A DNA stretch of 64,000 nt from Anastatus disparis (Eukaryota; Arthropoda; Insecta; Hymenoptera; Eupelmidae), in contig JAFFSR010000243.1 in the NCBI GenBank assembly GCA_017163975.1, positions 1,302,001 to 1,366,000 of the forward strand, written 5' to 3'. The notes beneath the pieces are model-generated. The model was not told the origin of the DNA. It worked only from the letters and a program-made list of their open reading frames with translations, and made no database searches. Below are positions 33,276 through 42,820 of the stretch, piece by piece. How positions within the stretch are numbered: position 1 is the stretch's first letter; the number at the start of each line of letters is the position of its first letter. The translations under genes were made by a program, and so were the position numbers.

Positions 33276-34308
33276 TGTGACCTCACTTATATTATATTTA
33301 TAAGATAAAGAATTAATAGAGAATTTGAGAGAGAATAAGTAAGAAAAAAGAATAAAATAAAAGATAATTAGCAATAATCTTATTCTCTCTTGAATTCGAA
33401 TCATCACGTTAAAGGTCTATCTCTATCTTGTGCGTCGGCGCAACGTAGCAATTGGAAAGTATATCAGCGCGCGAGATGGATATTAATAAGAATATATGGA
33501 CTCGCTTAGATGTGCGCCGATCCACGCCTATAAAGTGACGTACGCTAGCACACATCTAAGCGTACCTGTAATAGTATAAGGTAAAATATGTAAATGTATC
33601 CCTTCTACTTGGTAGTAGGAGAGGCGAGAGGAGAGGATTGCGGCCGCGGCGGCTTGATCGACGCTTAAACAGATCGAAGCCGAATCTTTGTACGGCACTC
33701 TTTAGCCAGCTCTTTTCTAATAAAGTTTATCTTAAAATAAATACTTGTGGCTATTGTTCTTATTTTCGGTTATTCTGCAGGTCCGCGAGGGGCTGGATAA
33801 ACACCAGCCCCGTACTGGTAGCAGCAACAATGAAACATTATTTAAAGTGAAAATCAAAGCTTAATTTAGTAAAATTGATTAAAGAATAAATTCGCGTATA
33901 TTTCTTTTGTGAGTTTATTAAGTGTGTAAAACCTTGATTAACATTATTTTATCTTACGATTAGTAAGAATTTGATTGAATATTACTTTCAATTAAGTGTC
34001 TTTTGGTGAATATACGTTGAAGTACTTAAATTCAATTCACGTGTTACTTATTGAAATTTACTTGCATGTAATGTTATTGGCCATTAATAAATAGTTAATC
34101 TTAATAAATCAAAATTAGAGTCTTGTGGCTTATAAGAGGCATTTATTAGTACAAACACATAAGCATAGAGACCCCGGACTGTTTGTAGCATGGCGTCTAC
34201 ACCAAAAACGGGTCTAGCTTAAAAAAGAACCTTTCCTTTTTATCCTTTTCCTTATACATGAGCACTTTGTGCTATCTTTTTTCAGGATTAGGGTTGTGAG
34301 AGGTCATA
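33276..34308 (+). repeat. 3' LTR of retrotransposon copy 2
   Basis: It starts TGTGACCTCACTTATATT and ends GTGAGAGGTCATA. The flank ACTGT (34307-34312, overlapping the last base) equals ACTGT before the 5' LTR (27919-27923), a 4- or 5-bp target duplication depending on where the LTR is taken to end. CTATAAAG at 33528-33535 lies in a perfect 12-bp stem (33503-33514 with 33551-33562). AATAAA is at 33719-33724. Unlike the 5' LTR it retains ACACCAGCCCCGTACTGGT. Confidence 0.95.
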
Positions 34309-34383
34309 CTGTATTTGCAAAGAAAAAAGTTTTTTTTTTGTTTATCGTTTAGTTAATGAAAAAATTGTTTTTTGTTAAATATA

Positions 34384-34437
34384 AAAAAAAGAAAGTGTTA
34401 AAATTTTCAATAAATTTTAACACTTTCTTTTTTTTTA
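34384..34437. repeat. Short perfect hairpin
   Basis: AAAGAAAGTGTTAAAAT pairs exactly with ATTTTAACACTTTCTTT around a short loop, next to the D element. Confidence 0.85.
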
Positions 34438-34443
34438 AATTAA

Positions 34444-34845
34444 GAGCACGACGAAGCTGTCCGCCTTCTAATAATATTTCCAATCCTAACTTATGAATAA
34501 ACGATGCGTTTAATCGAGTTTTTTACTACAAAGAAAAAAATTGTAAGATTAAACTCTAGTGCGGACAACCCAAGAAATCCACCAAAATATTATACATACA
34601 AAGTTATAATAAAAACTTTCAATGTATCGTATTTTAAGGTTAGGTTTGTTGAGTTTAATATCTAATTTCCAATCAAAGCTCATAAAAAAATAACAAGTCC
34701 AAATGATTTTTTATTATAACAAAAATTATTGTACTAATATAGCTTTAGCGTGGACAAGTCATTATATTTGTTTAATTTATGAATTTAAAAAGATATTGAT
34801 AAAATAAAAAAAGCAAAACTCAATTGCTGCAGCTCCGACATGCTG
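34444..34845. mobile_element. MITE family D (TTAA)
   Basis: The ends GAGCACGACGAAGCTGTCCG and GCAGCTCCGACATGCTG lie between TTAA at 34440-34443 and 34846-34849. TAGTGCGGACAA and its partner pair internally. Non-coding, about 402 bp. Confidence 0.92.
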
Positions 34846-34849
34846 TTAA

Positions 34850-35142
34850 ATATTTTTCTCTCTTTTTATTTTTAGTTCAATTAAAATTAAAAGGAAAAAT
34901 TATCATAGTTAAGTTTTTTTGTAAATAAAAAATCAAGAATATATTTTATTTTTACATGTAAAAAATCGTATTTTATTTTGAGGAGCATACCTCAACACCA
35001 CTAGGGTAGTGTTGAGTGCAAAGTTTGGTGTTTGTGCGTGTATCTTCGTAATAGTCGCGTTTATGGAAATAGAATCGATTCTTCCCCTTAATTAATCTAA
35101 TTAAATTTAAAAACCTATTTTAATTTGAGGGGCAATGTGAGT
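34850..35142. other. AT-rich spacer before repeat R
   Basis: It holds CTCAACAC...GTGTTGAG (34993-35018), a small hairpin, and a G-rich GAGGGGCAA tract at 35127-35135 that resembles a polypurine tract preceding TGTGAGTGCCC. Confidence 0.4.
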
Positions 35143-35850
35143 GCCCAAGTAAGTACGGTCCTGAAACCCTACAATACTGGAAAATGCGCGCGTAAACACC
35201 CAAAAAGACTAAAGTGGTTGCATATGCAAGCCCGCATGTATATGCACATGCTCTTGCATGTGTAAGTACCGCTGTAAGTACACGGCGTCTCTCCTTCTCT
35301 TCTACCAAAGTGGAAGAGTGGGAAAGAGGCCAAAAAGAGTAGATGCAAGTAGTGCGAGGAGCTCGTGACTCTCGTCACTCTTGGATCTGCTCTCTTACCA
35401 CAAGGACGCATTTGCTTGAAGCATAGCTGTCGAGTGGCTTAGCAGATGCTTTAAGGAGATGTAAAGGGGACACTACACCTGTACTCATAAATATTAACTG
35501 TCTTTCCATTTTATTGTTGAATTTTCAGAAAATAAATGCATAAGCTTGTAGTATGTACCATGATGATTATTTAGTTAAATTTTCAAATAAATATATTCAT
35601 TAGTTTTTAAGATATTTGCATTCTGCTAAATAATCGAGAAATTTCAGTAATTATTATTGGAATCCAAAATTCTCAATAACTAATGAATGAATTTATTTGA
35701 AAAATTAACTGAATAATCTTCATGGTAAATACTACGAGCTAAAGCATTTTTCTCCTCAAGTTTTGCAATAAAATGAAAAGATAGACTAAATTCATGTGTA
35801 CGGATGTAGTGTCCGTTTTACATCCCCTTAAGCAAGCAAGTCTTTATTTC
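35143..35850. repeat. Repeat R, copy 2, interrupted by E2
   Basis: Matches 12823-13150 closely. The E2 MITE inserted at the TTAA within GATGCTTTAAGCAAGC; copy 1 keeps this site empty near 13128. Confidence 0.85.
35455..35827. mobile_element. MITE family E, copy 2 (TTAA)
   Basis: The ends GGAGATGTAAAGGGGACACT and GTGTCCGTTTTACATCCCC lie between TTAA at 35451-35454 and 35828-35831. The arms contain ATTCTCAATAACTAATGAATG-like pairing segments. The empty site in R copy 1 proves the duplication. Confidence 0.93.
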
Positions 35851-35854
35851 TTAA

Positions 35855-36392
35855 GAGGCGGTCGGGTCTATTTCGCCGCTACATATAGGGTGACGCTGCG
35901 GTCAGGTGAGAGAAAAATATGAAATATTTTTTATACAGCTATTTACAATTTCCCGAGACGACAATATACTTTTAATGTTGTCATTTCCTCTAGCCATATA
36001 TATGTAGAATAATTATTAATATTAATCTTGTTTGAAAAGTCTAAAATATTGTTATAAAGCGAAAAATGCGGCGCGAGGTAGAGCCGACGTAAACATTAGT
36101 ATACATCATTTTTTAGTATTGCTCTCTCTGTCGCACTAAAGGAAGGTGCACGCATGTTTACATCGGTCCTACGTTGCATCGCATTTTTCGCTTTATAACA
36201 ATATTTTAAACTTTTCAAACAAGATAAGTATTAATAATTATTCTACATATATATGGCTAGAGGAAATGGCAACATTAAAAGTATATTGTTGTATCAGGAA
36301 ATTGTAAATAACTGTATAAAAAATATTTAGATTTCTCTTACCTGACCGCAGCGCCACCCTATACGTAGCGGCGAAATAGACCCGACCACCTC
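35855..36392. mobile_element. MITE family B, copy 2 (TTAA)
   Basis: Ends GAGGCGGTCGGGTCTATTTC and complement, TTAA at 35851-35854 and 36393-36396. Highly similar to copy 1 in reverse orientation through its centre (GGCGCGAGGTAGAGCCGACG). Confidence 0.92.
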
Positions 36393-36396
36393 TTAA

Positions 36397-36798
36397 CGGC
36401 ATGTCGGAACTGCAGCAATCGAGTTTTGCTTTTTTTATTTTATCGATATCTTTTTAAATTCTTAAATTAAACAAATATAATGACTTGTCCGCACTAAAGT
36501 TATATTAGTACAATAATTTTTGTTAAAATAAAAAATCATTTGGACTTGTTATTTTTTTATGAGCTTAGATTGGAAATTAGATATCAAACTCGACAAACTT
36601 AACCTTAAAATACGATATATTGAAAGTTTTTATTATAATTTTGTATGTATAATATTTTGGTGGTTTTCTTGAGTTGTCCGCACTAGAGTTTAATCTTACA
36701 ATTTTTTTCTTTGTAGTAAAAAACTCGATTAAACGCATCGTTTATTCATAAGTTAAGATTGGAAATATTATTAGAAGGCGGACAGCTTCGTCATGCTC
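36397..36798. mobile_element. MITE family D, inverted (TTAA)
   Basis: Begins CGGCATGTCGGAACTGCAGC directly after the TTAA shared with B2 and ends AGCTTCGTCATGCTC before TTAA 36799-36802. Confidence 0.92.
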
Positions 36799-36902
36799 TT
36801 AAGAACTGATATTTTAAAATAAACCTAACTTGTAATTATGTCATTTTTGTTCCATAATAAAGAGCAAATCCAATCATTACCTATCCTATGAATCAATGTT
36901 GA

Positions 36903-37336
36903 AGAGCCGGTCTGTGGCACAGTCGGTAGGAGCGTTGGATTCGTATTCTTGGGGAACCGGGATCGAGTCCCGCTCTCGGCTGTTTTTCAAACGAGCACCT
37001 CTATTTCATGTGCTTTGTACGCAGAACACAATTACGAGCTCCGTCGCCAAGGGATGAAAAAGTGCAGTTGTAAAAATCAACTGACCTTGCGTCCCAGTCG
37101 ACCGGTGTTTGATTCCCTAGGAAAAATTAGAGAAAATAATTTTCGAAGTTTTTCCGAGGGAATAAATCCGAAAAACAAAAAAATATATACAAAAAGTTCC
37201 AATGGGCAAAAATACAAATTATAAAAAGTCCCACTGGGCAAACTAAAAATATTAAAATAATGAAACCTGGTGATGGCCTAAGATTGTACTTATCTAATCA
37301 AGAGGCCAATAAAATATTAAGAAGAAGAAGAAGAAG
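36903..37336 (+). mobile_element. tRNA-derived SINE, copy 2
   Basis: The head AGAGCCGGTCTGTGGCACAG has the A box and GGGATCGAGTCCC the B box. The body matches copy 1 (AAGTGCAGTTGTAAAAATCA) and the tail is (GAA)n. 12-bp duplications AATCAATGTTGA flank it at 36891-36902 and 37337-37348. A and B boxes are those of an RNA polymerase III promoter. The 91-residue frame inside is not a gene. Confidence 0.95.
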
Positions 37337-37346
37337 AATCAATGTT

Positions 37347-37659
37347 GAGCCCCGAATGTTAAGGCATCTGGTTCTTAAAAATAACGGGCTTTTTACTTAA
37401 AACCTCAAACAATTATTAACAAAAAATTAAATAAAAGAGTCCGCTATAGCTAGGCAAGGCGTTCTAGCTATAAACGACTTTAAACAAAAAGAATTAACCA
37501 GAAAGTCACGAAAGAGTCCGCATAACCTAGGCAAGGCGCGCTAGCTTATTACGACTCCTAATAAAAAATAAATTAATTAACATGACGTACGCGTCCAAGG
37601 AATCGCTATAACCAGGCAAGATGCACTGGTTATAAAAATTCTACTATTTGGCGTACGTC
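37347..37659 (+). other. Cluster of four stem-loops with related 10-nt loops
   Basis: Stem-loops at 37347-37392, 37436-37481, 37513-37558 and 37584-37659. The loops are GCATCTGGTT, GCAAGGCGTT, GCAAGGCGCG and GCAAGATGCA. The closing stems are TTAAG, CTATAGCTAG, ATAACCTAG (one mismatch) and CTATAACCAG, each with its complement. Loop spacings are 90, 77 and 85 bases. The last one has an extra perfect outer stem GACGTACGC. The stems differ in sequence but stay paired, as in structured RNA. No known RNA family recognised. Confidence 0.6.
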
Positions 37660-37729
37660 ACACATAAAAAAATATTAGAATTTTAGGTAGATGATAATTT
37701 AATATTAAAAGCATAAAAAGTAGGATAGG

Positions 37730-38218
37730 GAAGGTTACAAGGTATGTGCAAGGGACATAAAAAGGTTGCGGCAAACTTCCAAAGAAACTTTGCAGTAAGG
37801 CTCGAATTTATAGTCCACACTTGGCACTCAGCACTCAGCTTACATGTATCAAACATCATTCTATCTTACTCTACTTCCATAAGAAAAACAAGGATAGAAT
37901 GATGTTTAATACATGTAAACTGAGTGCTGAGTGCCAAGTGTGGACTATAAATTCGAGCCTAAGCTTCCAATGAAATCTTGCAGAAACCTTCCACTATAAT
38001 CTTACAAGAACCTTACATAGCAACCTTGCAGCAATCTTTCATTGGAAGTTTGCCGGAATGTTTTGTAGAAACTTCACAGCAAGATTCCATAAAACATTGC
38101 TGCAAGGTATGTGCAAGGGTCATAAAAAGGTCGCGGCAACCTTTCATTGAAAGCTTGCAACAACCCTTCCAACCTTGCATGCAACCTTGCAGCAAGATTT
38201 CATGCTGTGTGAGATTTA
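37730..38218. repeat. CTTGCAGCAA short-period repeat block
   Basis: Numerous variants of AACCTTGCAGCAA and TTCATTGGAAGTTTGCCG, sharing phrases with 12150-12355 and 12740-12810. Ends near ATGCTGTGTGAG. The frames on both strands are by-products of the repeat. Confidence 0.65.
37799..37959. mobile_element. 161-bp hairpin MITE, TAA duplication
   Basis: The ends GGCTCGAATTTATAGTCC and complement form a stem of about 66 bp with two mismatches and a loop of about 27 bases. TAA flanks both sides (37796-37798, 37960-37962), as in the H elements. It interrupts the CTTGCAGCAA block. Confidence 0.85.
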
Positions 38219-38473
38219 CTGATCTGAAAAAAAATACTGAAAAAATAATTAACTACATCCCAACAAACCAATGTATTAACATCAGTTTATTTGTATCAAG
38301 TAAATATTATCTAAAATGAATTAAAACGCTATTAAAATTAATAAATATTTATTTCAAAAAAAAGTTAAATTAATTAATAATATTTACAACAAACAAATAA
38401 ATAATTTATTTAAATAAATGCATAGGATTATTAATAAATAAATAATTTATTTAAATATAGTAAAATAATTTGC
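38219..38473. other. AT-rich spacer
   Basis: AAATAAATAATTTATTTAAA-like sequence; nothing else seen. Confidence 0.4.
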
Positions 38474-38477
38474 TTAA

Positions 38478-38880
38478 GAGCATAATGAAGCTGTCCGCCT
38501 TCTAATAATATTTCCAATCCTAACTTATGAATAAACGATGCGTTTAATCGAGTTTTTTTGCTACGAAGAAAAAATTTGTAAGATTAAACTCTAGTGCGGA
38601 CAACTCAAGAAATCCACCAAAATATTATACATACAAAGTTATAATAAAAACTTTCAATATATCGTATTTTAAGGTTAGGTTTGTCTAGTTTGATATCTAA
38701 TTTCCAATCCAAGCTCATAAAAAAATAACAAGTCCAAATGATTTTTTATCTTAACAAAAATTATTGAATTAATACAGCTTTAGTGCGGACAAGTCATTAT
38801 ATTTGTTTAATTTAAGAATTTAAAAAGATATTGATAAAATAAAAAAAGCAAAACTCGATTGCTGCAGCTCCGACATGCCG
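38478..38880. mobile_element. MITE family D (TTAA)
   Basis: Same orientation as 34444-34845. Ends GAGCATAATGAAGCTGTCCG and GCAGCTCCGACATGCCG between TTAA at 38474-38477 and 38881-38884. Confidence 0.92.
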
Positions 38881-39004
38881 TTAAAATTAATAAACTATTA
38901 ATAAATATAAATTTAATTAAATTAATTAAATTAATATAAAATTTAAAATAATTAGTTTTTACTTCAAACAATTTGAGGTCAAGTTAAGCATTTAACTAGA
39001 TTGA

Positions 39005-39428
39005 TATGATCATATCTCCACAACTTTTAATCTTTTGGTGATATGTCATTTTACAGCTGTCACTGGGTAGCGAATGATGCACACTATTCAAACTAGGTTC
39101 ACACCTTTTGTACAATCTTGTTCCTCTATTTTTTATGTATATAGTGAATGTGCCACCAATGCTCCAGTAGATATTTCTATAAAACGTAAATTTTTACATG
39201 GATAAAAGTTCGGAAATTTTATCCATGTAAAAATTTTCGTTTTATAGAAATATCTACTGGAGCATTGGTGGCACATTCACCATATACATAAAAAATAGAG
39301 GAACAAGATTGTACAAAAGATGTAAACCTAGTTTGAATAGTGTGCATTATTCGCTACCCAGTAACAGCAGTAAAATGACTTTTCAAAAACATTATAAAAA
39401 AATTAAAAGTTGTGGAGATATGCTCATA
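39005..39428. mobile_element. Foldback palindrome, about 424 bp
   Basis: The arms pair almost perfectly (CATATCTCCACAACTTTTAA with its complement at the far end; centre near 39215, TTCGGAA). Half of it also occurs at 27576-27780. A target duplication is not evident. Confidence 0.85.
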
Positions 39429-39640
39429 CAAATACTTACTGAGAAGAAGATAATATTTACTTAATTAAATACAGCTTGGGAGAAAATAATGACTTACTAA
39501 GTATTGATACATGAAGGTACTTGAGTTCCATTTACCTGTTTCGAGTAAATTTTTGTTTTGATTAAGAGAATTGTTATCAAAACAAAGAAATGGATTCTTA
39601 TAATTTATTTCATTAAAACAATAAAATTGTTAGAATAAAT
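39429..39640. other. AT-rich spacer
   Basis: No gene or repeat recognised. Confidence 0.4.
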
Positions 39641-39644
39641 TTAA

Positions 39645-40023
39645 GAGTCGGCCGTATCGCTCTGTCTTGTCTAATCTAAATTTTTGTTATAATAAATGAA
39701 TTAAATATTTATATACAAATTTAAGGGGTGAGCGCAATAGCGCAAAAGACGAGCAAACGATTCTATTTCATGAAAAAATTTGAAATTTTCATTATTTTTT
39801 AAGTAAAGTACGAAACGGAAAACACAGTCAAACTCAACCTCATTTTTTCCGTTTTGTACTTTACTTGAAAAATAATGAAAATTTTATATTTTTTCATAAA
39901 ATAGAATCGTTTGCTCGTCTTTTGCGCTATTGCGCTCACCCCTTAAATTTGTATATAAATATTTAATTTATTTATTATAACGAAAATTTAGATTAGACAA
40001 GGACAGAGCGATACGGCCGACTC
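39645..40023. mobile_element. MITE family Z-like (TTAA)
   Basis: The ends GAGTCGGCCGTATCGCTCTG and complement lie between TTAA at 39641-39644 and 40024-40027. The interior palindrome includes GGGGTGAGCGCAATAGCGCA. Confidence 0.92.
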
Positions 40024-40027
40024 TTAA

Positions 40028-40273
40028 GATATTTTGCATCTATAAATAATAAATCATTTATTTGAATCCAGAAAAATAATTTACTGAAATACTGACAAAC
40101 CATTTAATTAAATGTTGATTCGAATTAACTAAACATTATAAGAAAAAATTAGAAATTACCGTTCATTCAACTTAAATTTAGACTATCTTATGATATTTCG
40201 TACAAGATTACTTTACTTGTTGTAAATAAATAATATCATGGATTAAGTAAATTGTTTTAGAACTTACAAAATA
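40028..40273. other. AT-rich spacer
   Basis: No feature recognised. Confidence 0.4.
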
Positions 40274-41390
40274 TACACTTCTCAAAAAAATTAAGGGAGC
40301 AGAAAAAAATTCCAAATTTTTCGGTGATCTTTGACAGACTGTATTTTGTTGAAAAATGGTCGTATCGAACCTTCAAAAAGAGCATTTTGAAGCTTTAAGA
40401 TTCTAGTGTTCAAATTTCTTAGCGACGAATTATAAGGAGCTACAATTTTGATGCAATCCTAACAAATGGCGCCAAATAAAAATTTTGCGAATTTTTCGCT
40501 TTTTTTCTTTTAGTCCACAAACTTGAGAAATTTTTTTCAATAAGGCCATCATATAGATTAAGTAGCTTATTTCTTTCGCTGTCATTTTTTTTTTTAAACT
40601 TTGGTACGACTATTTGGCACGGAGATATCTGACTGAATAAAAAAGGATTCTTTTGTCATTTACCACTGATATTTCGGGAACCAGTAATCGTACAGAGAAT
40701 GCAAGGACAGTTCTGAAAACTGAGATAAATTTCCTATCAGATTTTTTTGCAACCTTTGAGAAGAAAAAATTTTTTCTCTCCTTAGCATTGATTTTAAAAA
40801 CCTCATAAAAAGCTAGTTTTGGCTTGTTTTGGAAAATTGACCGCTTCTTGGAATCTGTTAATGAAAAAGCTAATGTTTTTAGGTTTTTCTATACCTTTAT
40901 GTATCCCTGATAACCCTGTGAGGTGAAAGATCGGTCTATTGTACTGTTTGTCCGGACCAATTGATCAAAATTTGCAAAAAAATTAAAAGAGCAACATTTT
41001 TTAATCAAAATATCCTCTGATCGGCTTTGAAAAAATTAATTTTTTCCTTTTCTGTCATTATTTAACGTCTTTATCATCTTCAATATAAAATAATCAAAAA
41101 AATTTTTTTCGATAAAAAAAATTGTTTTTTTATTCTTGAAGAATTTTAAATGACAATAATCCTGATGAATACTCAAGAAAATTGCGATTGTCTGTTGTCA
41201 ACCACCGGCATCGGCATTTGTGTTACCCAAATCGTACGACATGGAGGTTGCACGGTCGGATTTACGCTTCTTTTGTGCTTACGCAAGTTTTTTATGTGTG
41301 GGAGTGTATGTGTGTATGGTTTTCTAACAGATATGAGACTCTGTGGTTCGTCAAGTCCACAATATTTTTTGACTCCAAACTCAAGGGGAA

Positions 41391-41504
41391 TGTGTGTGTG
41401 TGCGTGCGTGCGTATGTGTGTGTGTGTGTGCGTGCGTGCGTGTGTGTGTGTGTGTATGTGTGTGGATGTAAGTATGTCCGTGTGTGTTTTTCTGGGTGTG
41501 TTTC
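41391..41504. repeat. TG/CG microsatellite
   Basis: TGTGTGTGCGTGCGTGCGT-type dinucleotide and tetranucleotide runs directly downstream of the transposase remnant. The open frames crossing it are not genes. Confidence 0.95.
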
Positions 41505-42205
41505 TTAGTGCCTTGTGTTGCCACCTCTATTGCGAATCACTGCCTGCAATCTTTCACGCATATTCGAAATGCAATTTCATATCATTGCCTGCGGAATTTT
41601 TTCCCAAATTTGAACTAATGCTCGCTCAAGTTCAGCCAAACTTTTCACGTTGGGGTAATTCTGACACAATCGACGCCCCATAATATCCAAAACATGTTCA
41701 ATCGGGTTGAGGTCTGGGCTCACTAGTGCCTCAACAACGTTATGGTGTATCTCTCAAAAAATCGACAGGTTACATTTGTTGTGTGAGGACGAGCATTAAA
41801 ATGAATCCTGCATGAAAATGAATCCTCGTGAATTTTGTCGTCGAGGCAACACAATAGGTCTCAGAATTTGGTCAATGTAGCGCCTAGCGTTGAGGTTCTC
41901 GCGTACAATCATTAAAAGAGTCCGCGATGTCCTCGAAACCCCGCCTCGAACCATCACCGATCCTCCATTAGAAGCTGCTACGGAAGGAGTAAAATTCTGT
42001 GAAAAACGCTCTCCATGGCGACGTTGAACATGAGATCTCCTATCGTTTCTATACAAACAAAACCGAGACTCGTCAGAAAACATAATATCATTCCATTGCC
42101 TCATGGTCTAATTTACATGTTCACGAGCGTACACAAGTCGAGCTTGACGATGTCTGGCTGTTAACATAGGCACATAGGTGGCATTTCTGGATCGCAACCT
42201 TGTAA
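41505..42205 (-). pseudogene. Tc1-like DDE transposase, 5'-truncated
   Basis: The reading starts at about 42203 with SRNATYVPMLTARHRQARL. An in-frame stop follows REHVN where Tc1 proteins usually have Trp. Then WNDIMFSDESRFCLY (first catalytic Asp), SNGGSVMVRGGVSR, GFIFMQDSF (second Asp, normally QDNA) and a disturbed stretch. The region 41730-41505 reads SPDLNPIEHVLDIMGRRLCQ (Glu of the DD34E triad) and finally RERLQAVIRNRGGNTRH before the stop at 41505. The N-terminal helix-turn-helix domains (about 100 residues) are gone. Non-functional. Confidence 0.92.
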
Positions 42206-42249
42206 AATGAATATTTTTCAAACTCGAAAACTGAATTGATGTTAATGCG

Positions 42250-42820
42250 TAGCATCATACAGTAGCGTCTTGCAATAAACACAAACAATTGGAAATATAA
42301 TAAATATAAAAAATTAGTGCTTGATTATCAATTTTTTTTATTACATTATTCATATTTTGATATAATTGCTTAATTCTTCTATAAATTGATTTGATTAGCT
42401 TATTGTTTAAAGTATAAATCATATTTTAAATAATTATTTAATTTAAATAAACGGAGAAGCTATTATGTATAGTTATAGATTTTTTAAATAATAGATTGGT
42501 CAATTTAATTTTTCTTTTCACAAATAAAGCTCTATTTCTCTTTGCGCGTGTAAAATAAAATATTGTTGTTCAAATAGCTATACAGTATAATCTAGAAATA
42601 AGCTCAAGAGTAAATACTGTGAAATAACAAAATTTAACGAATTATACAATAAACATTAAAAAATTATGACAATTTAACAAAAATTAATAAAGAACAAAAA
42701 ATAAAATTATTCTTGTTTTTTATCGTTAAGTTTCGTTAATATACAAGCTTTACATGGAAACATAAGTAAAATTGTCTCATTTATATTCTACTCTTGCGCA
42801 CATAAATAAGAACAGCAAAA
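42250..42820 (+). other. Leader of retrotransposon copy 3
   Basis: CATACAGTAGCGTCTTGCAA (42258) matches the copy 2 leader near 30201, so the copy begins inside the leader. The 5' LTR, primer-binding site and small leader ORF are missing. Confidence 0.55.

Larger units (their letters stand above)
40276..42210 (-). mobile_element. Tc1-like transposon, one end missing
   Basis: After TA (40274-40275) the sequence CACTTCTCAAAAAAATTAAG resembles Tc1-family termini. It holds a minus-strand transposase pseudogene (41505-42205) followed by an unusually long AT-rich 3' region (40300-41380) and a TG microsatellite. The other terminus and the N-terminal DNA-binding part of the gene are absent. Retrotransposon copy 3 begins, also truncated, at about 42250. 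Confidence 0.75.

Noticed and set aside
34990..35160. Definite LTR start of a further retrotransposon
   Set aside because: The G-rich tract plus TG is suggestive, but no matching second LTR or coding region supports it.
37799..37959. microRNA precursor
   Set aside because: The stem is too long and perfect, and TAA duplications at both ends mark it as a MITE.
41150..41683. 177-residue plus-strand frame rich in Cys and Val
   Set aside because: It crosses the TG microsatellite and is antisense to the Tc1 transposase remnant.
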